Origin: Ignavibacteriota bacterium
GTDB taxonomy: Bacteria > Bacteroidota > Ignavibacteria > UBA10030 > SZUA-254
NCBI GenBank assembly: GCA_016191715.1
Contig: JACPVN010000048.1
Coordinates: 1-5,805, forward strand
DNA: 5,805 bases
Reading direction: 5' to 3'
Shown: in pieces, positions 1 to 5,805 of the stretch
How positions within the stretch are numbered: position 1 is the first letter of the stretch
Layout: every line of letters begins with the position of its first letter
Position numbers and translations under genes: made by a program
Notes under the pieces: model-generated
What the model was told of the DNA's origin: nothing
What the model saw: the letters and a program-made list of their open reading frames with translations, nothing else
The model's database searches: none

Positions 1-2
1 CC

Positions 3-626
3 GGTTTGAGTAAAACTTTCAACAGGAGAATTATTTTTTCGCAGGTGAATTTTTCTTTAAACGAAGGCGGTTCGATTATCATTGCGGGGAGAAACGGAAG
101 CGGAAAATCAACACTCTTAAAGATTCTGATAGGAGTGCTTACTCAAACAAAAGGAACGATTTCTGTATTTGTTGATGAGAAGGTAGTGAAGAAGCAAGAT
201 TTATTCCGTTCTATTGGTTTTGTTTCTCCCTATCTTCAAATGTACGATGAATTTACTGCGTTTGAGAATTTAGACCTCTACCGGAAAATCAGAACAATCA
301 ACACTTCGGACGAAGTTCTTCATTCGTTATTGGAACGGGTAAATCTTACGCAAGCAAAGAATCAACTCGTACGAACATTTTCTTCCGGTATGAAACAACG
401 ATTGAAGTACGCATTCGCATTGCTCCATCAGCCCCCAATTCTTTTGCTTGATGAACCGACAGCGAATCTCGACAGCGAAGGAAAAACAATCATTCATGAA
501 ATTGTGAAGGAACAAAAGCAACGCGGACTCGTCATCGTTGCAACGAACGAACCGGATGAAAGAAAATGGGGAGATACTGTTTTGAAGCTTGATGAATTCA
601 AAAGCAAGACAGGAACCAACAAGTGA
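3..626 (+). CDS. ccmA: CcmA-like heme-exporter ABC ATPase, 5'-partial
   Basis: ATP-binding subunit of an ABC transporter, most likely the CcmA subunit of the CcmAB heme-exporter-like complex of cytochrome c maturation, on the cytoplasmic face of the inner membrane. Counting from the TTG at 6: Walker A GRNGSGKST at 28-36, signature FSSGMKQR at 125-132 (a variant of LSGGQ), Walker B ILLLDEPT at 145-152 with catalytic E150, D-loop NLD at 154-156. Two elements are atypical: the Q-loop Gln position in GFVSPYLQ appears to be Pro (a Gln lies three residues on), and the switch His is Asn (ATNEPDE, N181). The reading frame is open to the left edge and the first residues read GLSKTF, matching the usual xNLSKxF opening of ABC ATPases, so TTG is probably an internal Leu codon and about 8-12 residues lie outside the window. 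The short size (about 215 aa) fits CcmA. Assignment to CcmA rather than a generic ATPase rests largely on the overlapping ccmB. Confidence 0.85.
   Translation, partial: GLSKTFNRRIIFSQVNFSLNEGGSIIIAGRNGSGKSTLLKILIGVLTQTKGTISVFVDEKVVKKQDLFRSIGFVSPYLQMYDEFTAFENLDLYRKIRTINTSDEVLHSLLERVNLTQAKNQLVRTFSSGMKQRLKYAFALLHQPPILLLDEPTANLDSEGKTIIHEIVKEQKQRGLVIVATNEPDERKWGDTVLKLDEFKSKTGTNK
611..614 (+). promoter_or_regulatory. Shine-Dalgarno AGGA for the ccmB GTG start
   Basis: AGGA lies eight bases upstream of the GTG at 623, inside the 3' end of the ATPase gene. It supports the GTG as the start of the permease even though the start overlaps the upstream stop codon (GTGA), an arrangement typical of translational coupling between subunits of one complex. 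Confidence 0.5.
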
Positions 627-1297
627 CGACATCCATTCGTTCTGCGTTTACTGTATTTCTAAAAGATTTCAAATCAGAAGTACGCACACGCTACGCTCTT
701 AATGCGTTACTGATGTTTGTCGTAACAACAATCTCCATCATCATCTTTGCAATCGGAAACGAAACAGTAAATACCGATATACTTTCCGGTATTCTCTGGG
801 TGATTATATTTTTCTCCTCGATGGCTGGACTTTCCCGCACATTCGTCAGCGAAGAAGAACGCGGGACAGTAATGACGCTTCAACTCATTGCAACTCCGAT
901 GACCATTTTTGCAGGAAAATTATTATTCAATCTCGTTCTTCTTGCGATGTTGAACCTTGTCAGCGTCGTGTTGTATTCACTTGTCATTTCGAATTTTGTC
1001 ATAAAGAATTTCGAAATATTTCTTCCCACCATTGTATTCGGCACGTACGGGTTAGCCGCTGCATCAACCATTATCGCCGCCATCATCTCCAAAGCCGGCT
1101 CGAAAGGAACTCTCTATCCGGTTCTCTCATTTCCAATATTACTTCCATTACTCTTAACACTCATCAACGCCACCAAGCTCTCTGTCGAAGGCGCAGAATT
1201 TTCAGACGCGCTCAGCGAGTTTCAGGTGCTCATCGCATATAGTATCGTTATTACAACCGTGTCGTATTTGTTGTTTGAGTTTATTTGGAAAGAGTAA
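623..1297 (+). CDS. ccmB: CcmB-like heme exporter permease
   Basis: Integral inner-membrane permease of the CcmAB(CD) complex, which in System I cytochrome c maturation works with CcmC/CcmE to release heme for attachment to apocytochrome c. At 224 aa the length matches CcmB. About six hydrophobic helices are visible, at roughly 25-45, 52-70, 100-123, 134-155, 164-183 and 202-221. The N-terminal amphipathic stretch FLKDFKSEVRTRY (12-24) and the loop SEEERGTVMTLQLIATP (76-92), just after the second helix, are recognisable CcmB family features. The GTG start overlaps the ATPase stop by 4 bp and has an AGGA eight bases upstream. The protein ends in a short charged tail (FEFIWKE). Nothing suggests damage. 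The family is clear; the heme-related role is inherited from the family, and a c-type cytochrome gene is not present here to confirm it. Confidence 0.88.
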   Translation: MTTSIRSAFTVFLKDFKSEVRTRYALNALLMFVVTTISIIIFAIGNETVNTDILSGILWVIIFFSSMAGLSRTFVSEEERGTVMTLQLIATPMTIFAGKLLFNLVLLAMLNLVSVVLYSLVISNFVIKNFEIFLPTIVFGTYGLAAASTIIAAIISKAGSKGTLYPVLSFPILLPLLLTLINATKLSVEGAEFSDALSEFQVLIAYSIVITTVSYLLFEFIWKE

Positions 1298-1318
1298 GTC
1301 AACGACCAAATTCATGGC

Positions 1319-1347
1319 TTGGATTTAGAAAACTAACTGTTTATCTT
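1319..1347 (+). promoter_or_regulatory. weak sigma70-like promoter candidate before bshA
   Basis: The 61-bp gap between ccmB and bshA contains TTGGAT (1319-1324) and TATCTT (1342-1347) separated by 17 bases. Agreement with TTGACA/TATAAT is only 3/6 and 4/6, and the -10 box ends 11 bases before the ATG, which would give a nearly leaderless transcript. No Bacteroidetes-type TAnnTTTG box is obvious. The main argument is that this is the only gap in the window where a new transcript could start before bshA; read-through from ccmAB is equally possible. Confidence 0.2.
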
Positions 1348-1358
1348 CTTGCCGCACT

Positions 1359-2480
1359 ATGAAAATAGGAATCGCTTGTTACCCGACGTATGGCGGAAGC
1401 GGAGTAGTCGCTTCCGAACTTGGCAAAGCATTAGCTGAGCGTGGTCATGAAATACACTTTATCAGTTACGCTATGCCGATGCGGTTGGATAGTTTTATCG
1501 GTAATATATTTTACCATGAAGTGGAATTTGCAAGTTATCCGCTTTTTGAGTTTCCGCTTTATACTCCTGCACTTGCAAGTAAAATAGTTGAGGTGGCGAA
1601 GTTTGAGAAGATAGATATCATTCATGCTCACTATGCAATTCCCCATGCGACGAGCGCGTATCTCGCTAAACAAATTCTTGGAGACCATCTCAAGATTGTC
1701 ACCACTCTCCACGGAACCGACATAACACTTGTCGGGCTTGAACCAAGTTTTCTTCCGGTGATGAAGTTCAGTATCGAGCAGAGCGATGGTGTGACAGCCG
1801 TTTCACGATTCCTCAAAGAGAAAACTCTTACCAATTACAATATTGAAAAAGATATTACGGTCATCACGAATTTTGTTGACATCAACAAATACAAGAAAAT
1901 TTATACCCCGGACGTAAGAAAGAGAGTTGCACCAGAAGGAGAGAAAGTGCTTGTTCACGTTTCAAATTTTCGTGCAGTTAAACGTGTGCAAGATGTAATA
2001 AGAATTTTTGATGTAGTGAGGAAAAAGATACAAGCGAAATTGTTACTTGTCGGCGACGGACCGGAGCGCTCGAATTGCGAGTTACTATGCAGGGAATTGG
2101 GAATTGAGCATGATGTTCAATTTCTCGGGAAGCAATCGGAAATTGTCTGTCTGCTTTCTTCCTCTGATTTATTTTTGATGCCAAGCCAATCAGAGAGTTT
2201 CGGACTTTCTGCGCTTGAAGCGATGGCGTGCGAACTTCCGGTAGTTTCCTCAAGCGTTGGCGGCTTGCCGGAATTAGTTGTCCATGGAGAGACGGGGTAC
2301 ATTGCAGAAATCGGAGACATTGAACGGATGGCGAAATATTCGATAGAGTTGCTAACGAATGATTCGAGATACAAGATGTTTGCCTCAAATGCTCGTAAGC
2401 GTGCCGTCGAAAAATTCAACAAGGAATTGATTGTCAATCAATATGAAGAGCATTATCAACAAGTGTTGAATGGCAAATGA
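1359..2480 (+). CDS. bshA: BshA, N-acetyl-alpha-D-glucosaminyl L-malate synthase
   Basis: Cytoplasmic GT-B fold glycosyltransferase (family GT4) that transfers GlcNAc from UDP-GlcNAc to L-malate, the first step of bacillithiol synthesis, upstream of the BshB deacetylase and the BshC cysteine ligase. The BshA hallmarks are clear: N-terminal CYPTYGGSGVVASELG (7-22), the long LHGTDITLVG segment (117-126), and AHYAIPHA (90-97) in the acceptor domain. The donor-binding C-terminal half has SNFRAVKR (202-209), VGDGPE (231-236) and the GT4 EX7E motif ESFGLSALE (E279/E287). The length of 373 aa is normal for BshA. ATG at 1359 fits because the protein begins directly with the MKIGIACYP strand; no Shine-Dalgarno is visible before it (pyrimidine-rich TTATCTTCTT), as is common in Bacteroidota. 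No bshB or bshC lies within the window. Its stop overlaps the cyclase start by 4 bp. Confidence 0.95.
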   Translation: MKIGIACYPTYGGSGVVASELGKALAERGHEIHFISYAMPMRLDSFIGNIFYHEVEFASYPLFEFPLYTPALASKIVEVAKFEKIDIIHAHYAIPHATSAYLAKQILGDHLKIVTTLHGTDITLVGLEPSFLPVMKFSIEQSDGVTAVSRFLKEKTLTNYNIEKDITVITNFVDINKYKKIYTPDVRKRVAPEGEKVLVHVSNFRAVKRVQDVIRIFDVVRKKIQAKLLLVGDGPERSNCELLCRELGIEHDVQFLGKQSEIVCLLSSSDLFLMPSQSESFGLSALEAMACELPVVSSSVGGLPELVVHGETGYIAEIGDIERMAKYSIELLTNDSRYKMFASNARKRAVEKFNKELIVNQYEEHYQQVLNGK

Positions 2481-4000
2481 GTTCCTCCTCAAAACAAATT
2501 GACCCGCATACCGCCAACAAACAAAAGTTGACTGAGTCCGGAATCTATCAACTCATCAAACCTTATAAACCGACTCATACACCCTCGTCACCCACACCAA
2601 AATTACAACCGGATGGAAGTATGTTAGATTTTTTCTACAGGATGCGAATCCGTACCAAACTCAGTTTCATCGTAGCAATTTCCGTCGTCATCGTTGCTGT
2701 AATTCTGATTTCAACGACATTGCAACAACAAGAAGAAGAACTTCGTAAGCAAACGGAAATTCTTGGTACAAGTATGGTCCAAAGTCTCGGAGCCGCGTCC
2801 AAAGAAAATCTCTTATTAAGTTCATATCCCGTCATTCAGGATTACATTAAAGAGTTTGTTCAACGCCGACCTATTCCCGGATTAGAGGCGCAATATGTGT
2901 TTGACAGAAACGGTATCATTATTGCACATCTCTATGCAGATTATGTGAACAGAGAAATATCCAAGGTGGAGTTTGAAATGGTGATGCGAACTGATTCTGT
3001 GTTATACAGAGAAACAGAACTTTCGTTCCAGTACATTCTCCCGATTTATCAACGCATTCCGGACGAAGTGATGCCGCGAAGAATTTTGCTTGGCGGCGCA
3101 AGTGTGAGTTTCTCTAAAGATATATTATTGGAACCAGTTGACCGGATGAAACGTATAGTCATAGCAACGGCTTCAATAGTTTGTATTTTCGGTATTGCAT
3201 TTATGTTTCTTGTTTCCGGTAGATTCGTTCAGGTTATCACGTCGCTTTCGGATGCGGCACGACGAGTTGGGCAGGGCGATTTGCTTGTTGCGATTGATAC
3301 GAAAATCAAAGATGAACTTGGAGTTCTGGCAAATGAATTTAATAAGATGGTGCAACAACTCCGCGAAAAGACTGAGATGCAAAAATACCTCTCTCGTTCG
3401 GCAGTCGAAATGCTTTCGGAAGAACACACAGCGACACTGGGTGGTACGAGAAAAACAGTAACCGTGATGTTCACAGATATTCGGGATTTCACCGGCGCAT
3501 CGGAAACTCTTTCGCCGGAAGAGGTTGTTGACACACTCAATCAGTATCTTGATTTGCAAACAAGAATAATTCATTCTTTCAACGGCGTTGTTGATAAATT
3601 TCTTGGCGATGGAATCATGAGCATCTTCTCTCAGGAAGATATGGCGTTTGATGCTGTCTCTGCCGCAAATAAAATTCAGGAAGAAATCGTAGTGTTGAAC
3701 AAAGAACGATTAACAAAAAACGAGACTTCGTTCAAGGTTGGCATCGGTATAGCCACAGGAAGTACGTTCCTTGGAAGCATCGGTTCACGTGATAGAATGG
3801 ATTACACGGCTATCGGCGACACTGTGAATCTTGCTTCACGGTTGTGTAGCGTCGCCGGTCCAAACGAAATTATTGTTACTGAGGATGTTGTAGAACGGTT
3901 GAACGGAAGATTTCCGTTAAAGCCGGAAGGAAAAGTTTCCATCAAAGGAAAACAAAGTCAGGTTTCAGTGTATCAGGTAATTTTTATGGAATCGAAATAA
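2477..4000 (+). CDS. membrane-bound class III adenylate/guanylate cyclase with Cache-like sensor and HAMP
   Basis: A sensor cyclase, predicted to make cAMP from ATP on the inner side of the cytoplasmic membrane. Layout of the 507 aa: Pro/Ser/Thr-rich cytoplasmic leader (1-54), helix 1 (63-82), an external domain of about 144 aa (83-226) with Cache/PAS-like features (VFDRNGIIIAH at 141-151, LLGGASVSFS at 204-213), helix 2 (227-247), HAMP (248-300, with DELG at 279-282), short linker, catalytic domain (about 323-505). Catalytic residues visible: metal Asp D334 (FTDIRDFT) and D378 (FLGDG), adenine-selecting K374 and T444 (DYTAIGD), transition-state N451 and R455 (NLASR). Thr in place of the usual second Asp marks class IIIb, and Lys/Thr favours ATP over GTP. 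The usual HAMP Pro appears to be V253. Start is uncertain: ATG 2477 overlaps the bshA stop (ATGA) but has no Shine-Dalgarno; M49 (2621) and M56 (2642) are alternatives that still keep both helices. Confidence 0.92.
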   Translation: MSSSSKQIDPHTANKQKLTESGIYQLIKPYKPTHTPSSPTPKLQPDGSMLDFFYRMRIRTKLSFIVAISVVIVAVILISTTLQQQEEELRKQTEILGTSMVQSLGAASKENLLLSSYPVIQDYIKEFVQRRPIPGLEAQYVFDRNGIIIAHLYADYVNREISKVEFEMVMRTDSVLYRETELSFQYILPIYQRIPDEVMPRRILLGGASVSFSKDILLEPVDRMKRIVIATASIVCIFGIAFMFLVSGRFVQVITSLSDAARRVGQGDLLVAIDTKIKDELGVLANEFNKMVQQLREKTEMQKYLSRSAVEMLSEEHTATLGGTRKTVTVMFTDIRDFTGASETLSPEEVVDTLNQYLDLQTRIIHSFNGVVDKFLGDGIMSIFSQEDMAFDAVSAANKIQEEIVVLNKERLTKNETSFKVGIGIATGSTFLGSIGSRDRMDYTAIGDTVNLASRLCSVAGPNEIIVTEDVVERLNGRFPLKPEGKVSIKGKQSQVSVYQVIFMESK

Positions 4001-5727
4001 TGAAAAACTTAGGGAAATTAATTAGCATTATGTTCCTGCTTTCTGCAGTTGGATTTTCCCAATCGCAGATTGCAGGAAGCAACAATTACGCATTAGGCGG
4101 TTCATCGGTAATGAGAGTTGCGAAGCCATCTGCATTGTTCCTCAATCCGGGTGAACTTGCACGGATTCATACTCGAGAACTCTTTCTCGGAACGAATCGG
4201 TTTGAATCCTTACCAACAATCGGTGTTGCACATTTTATCCCATACGTTGGTACGTTTGCATTTGGAATTGGAAACGAATTCAGTGCATCTCAGTACTCAC
4301 TCGGATATGCGCGAATCATTGGTACGCGTCATACAGTTGGTGGTTCGCTGAACTACATAAAAAATTCAAAACCTGAAGTGACTTTTTCCCTTGGAAGTTC
4401 GGTTCACTTTCCCGGTATCGAAGGAATAAATTCCGGTATTATGACAGGATTAAGTTTGATGAATCTTTCATCTAACTCATCTCTAAGCGAGCAACAATTA
4501 AACGTAGGAGTCGGATATTGGTTGATGCCAAATCGTTTGAGGATGCAAGGAAGTTGGTTGTATGAACGTAAAGAATCAGAGTTTCCGTTCGGGGCTGAAT
4601 ATCTACTCAATTCCGAAGTGGCAGTTCAGGTTGGAACGAATTCCTTTGATGAGTTCGCGTGTGGTCTCAGTTATGCACTGGAAGTAATGAGTATGGATTT
4701 TGCAGTTGGGAAACAAAGTATTTCCTTCAGTGTCAATGTTCGATATGGTGATGACCCCAGGCAATTAAGCGAGCGGTATTATGAGGAAGGCATCAAATCG
4801 TACGAAGAAGAACAGTATCCCCAAGCAAAAATATCTTTTCTCAATGCGCTTCAATACGATGAATATTATGAATCCGCGAGGACGTACATCGGACTTTCAG
4901 AAGGGGTAACAGAAACCTCGACAAGATTTCTTTTGACTGAAGCTAAACAATTCGAGAAGGAAGGTAAATATTTATCAGCGAAAAAGAATTATCTTAAATT
5001 TTTGAGTTCACACTCGAATGATGTGTTAGTGATGAACAGATTGCGCGCGCTTCAACCAAAGTTACATGAAGAAGCGATGAAGATTTTTGTCATCGCAGAC
5101 AGTCTCAAGCAACTGGGAATGTTCGATGCGGCACGTATTCGATATCAGCAAGCGTTCGATTGTGATTCTGAGGATGAGACAATTCTTCAAACACTTTCCG
5201 AAATGGAAAAAATGATTGCTGACAGCGTCGCTGTCTATTTGGCGAAGGGGGGCTCGCGATTGGAACGAAATCAATTAGAAGCCGCGCAAATTGCATACGA
5301 ACAAGTGTTGCGTTACAACTCGACCAATCCGGAAGCGAAGAAAAACCTGTCAATCATCGAGTCGAAATTACGTGCAAGTTCTGATGCTGTAAAATCTCAA
5401 CGGTCAACAAAGGAGTTATTTGATAAGGGAAAATCTGCTTTTGAACAGGAAAACTATCTTGAGGCGATTTCTGTTTTTCAGGAATACCTAAAACAAGATC
5501 CGAAAAATAAAGACGCGCAAACATTTATTGACCGTGCAAGAGATTCCCTTGTTCCTAAGGTTGAAGAGTACTTTAAGATTGGCTTACAATATTACGTTGA
5601 GGAAAACTACAAGAAAGCGCTCGAAGTGTGGAATATCGCGCTAACCATCAAGCAAGATCATCAGGCAATTCTTGAATATAAAAATCGGGCGGAACTGAAA
5701 TTGAAAGCGTTGGAAAAACTCAAGTAG
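4000..5727 (+). CDS. PorV/PorQ-like outer-membrane barrel protein with C-terminal TPR repeats
   Basis: Exported protein of 575 aa, function unknown. A Sec signal peptide is visible (Lys-containing start, hydrophobic 7-18, likely cut near 20; no lipobox Cys). Residues about 25-248 consist of alternating short strands rich in Gly and aromatic residues and open with ALGGSSVMRVAKPSALFLNPGELA (31-54), resembling the start of PorV/PorQ/UPF0164-type outer-membrane barrels (Gly-rich strand, then Asn-Pro-Gly/Ala-x-Leu). From about 257 it turns helical, with six TPR-like units near 259-290, 310-340, 360-392, 409-442, 470-503 and 521-554; the last two are the most canonical (NYLEAISVFQEYLKQDPKN, NYKKALEVWNIALTI). 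Predicted placement is barrel in the outer membrane and TPRs in the periplasm. The ATG overlaps the cyclase stop by one base (TAATG), with a weak TGGAA eight bases upstream. Barrel assignment is by pattern, not alignment; a periplasmic beta-domain is the alternative. Confidence 0.8.
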   Translation: MKNLGKLISIMFLLSAVGFSQSQIAGSNNYALGGSSVMRVAKPSALFLNPGELARIHTRELFLGTNRFESLPTIGVAHFIPYVGTFAFGIGNEFSASQYSLGYARIIGTRHTVGGSLNYIKNSKPEVTFSLGSSVHFPGIEGINSGIMTGLSLMNLSSNSSLSEQQLNVGVGYWLMPNRLRMQGSWLYERKESEFPFGAEYLLNSEVAVQVGTNSFDEFACGLSYALEVMSMDFAVGKQSISFSVNVRYGDDPRQLSERYYEEGIKSYEEEQYPQAKISFLNALQYDEYYESARTYIGLSEGVTETSTRFLLTEAKQFEKEGKYLSAKKNYLKFLSSHSNDVLVMNRLRALQPKLHEEAMKIFVIADSLKQLGMFDAARIRYQQAFDCDSEDETILQTLSEMEKMIADSVAVYLAKGGSRLERNQLEAAQIAYEQVLRYNSTNPEAKKNLSIIESKLRASSDAVKSQRSTKELFDKGKSAFEQENYLEAISVFQEYLKQDPKNKDAQTFIDRARDSLVPKVEEYFKIGLQYYVEENYKKALEVWNIALTIKQDHQAILEYKNRAELKLKALEKLK

Positions 5728-5805
5728 TCTGTCGTCGTTTAAGCAAATGCACGAACACATGTTTATCTAAGAAGGCGATTGCGCAGAAGAAGCAGAGGAG
5801 AAAAA
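5728..5805. other. intergenic tail, no gene or clear terminator seen
   Basis: Seventy-eight bases follow the stop of the barrel-TPR gene. No GC-rich hairpin followed by a T run is visible, so transcription may continue rightwards. The only ATG-led reading frame on the + strand (5747) stops after seven codons. The last 35 bases are strongly purine-rich and open in all three + frames, which is too short to call coding. Confidence 0.5.
5794..5800 (+). promoter_or_regulatory. probable Shine-Dalgarno of a gene starting just beyond the window
   Basis: AGAGGAG followed by a run of A at the right edge is the best Shine-Dalgarno match in the window. No start codon follows in the remaining five bases, so the gene it would serve begins outside. 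If so, the gap after the barrel-TPR gene is only about 80-90 bp on the same strand. Confidence 0.4.

Noticed and set aside
6..8. TTG as the true start of the ABC ATPase
   Set aside because: The frame is open to the left edge and the preceding codon continues the family's usual N-terminal pattern (GLSKTF), so the start is most likely outside the window.
1978..2388. 136-codon open frame on the - strand inside bshA
   Set aside because: It lies wholly within a clearly identified gene, its translation shows no recognisable motif, and it has no separate regulatory context.
3195..3461. 88-codon + strand frame inside the cyclase gene
   Set aside because: It is an out-of-frame shadow of the HAMP-encoding region with no motif or ribosome binding site.
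3173..3574. 133-codon open frame on the - strand across the HAMP/catalytic junction of the cyclase
   Set aside because: It is opposite well-conserved cyclase motifs, is Cys/Arg-rich in a way typical of shadow frames, and has no supporting signals.
4775..5727. DNA-level tandem repeats behind the TPR region
   Set aside because: The repeat is visible only as a degenerate protein pattern; the nucleotide sequences of the units differ too much to call a DNA repeat.
5728..5770. possible terminator hairpin after the last gene
   Set aside because: Only a 4-base pairing (TCGT with ACGA, 12-base loop) can be drawn and there is no T run, so it is not a credible intrinsic terminator.
1..5805. CRISPR array, tRNA/rRNA gene, insertion sequence or phage element
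   Set aside because: No regularly spaced direct repeats, no tRNA-like cloverleaf stretch, no transposase or integrase motif and no flanking inverted repeats were seen; coding genes fill nearly all of the window.

Overview
The window is densely coding on the + strand: five genes and very little intergenic DNA. The lineage signal fits the FCB group, most likely the Bacteroidota/Chlorobi/Ignavibacteria-Kapabacteria side. It rests on BshA (bacillithiol synthesis, known in Bacteroidota/Chlorobi, Firmicutes and Deinococcus), a PorV/PorQ-like outer-membrane barrel domain, moderate-to-low G+C by eye, and mostly weak or absent Shine-Dalgarno sequences. This is inference from gene content; no phylogeny was run.

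Left part (1-1297): the 3' nearly complete portion of a CcmA-type ABC ATPase gene, cut by the left edge, overlaps by 4 bp (GTGA) the gene for a six-helix CcmB-type permease. Together they should form the heme-exporter-like ABC complex of cytochrome c maturation in the inner membrane. The ccmC gene that often follows ccmB is not there. A 61-bp gap follows, with at best a weak promoter candidate.

Middle and right part (1359-5727): three genes that overlap stop-to-start and so look like one translationally coupled unit. They are bshA (GT4 glycosyltransferase, first step of bacillithiol synthesis), a membrane-bound class III nucleotide cyclase (Pro-rich cytoplasmic leader, two membrane helices around a Cache-like external sensor, HAMP, class IIIb catalytic domain with all six key residues), and a secreted protein with a PorV-like outer-membrane beta-barrel fused to about six TPR-like repeats. 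The bshA/cyclase overlap is ATGA (4 bp) and the cyclase/barrel overlap is TAATG (1 bp).

The first four genes have recognisable families and look intact apart from the left-edge cut. The most interesting item is the coupled pair of an envelope-sensing cyclase and a barrel-TPR protein, which could be a trans-envelope sensing module feeding cAMP signalling. That link is inferred from gene order only. The last 78 bp hold no gene or clear terminator, but end in a strong Shine-Dalgarno-like sequence that probably serves a gene starting just outside the window.
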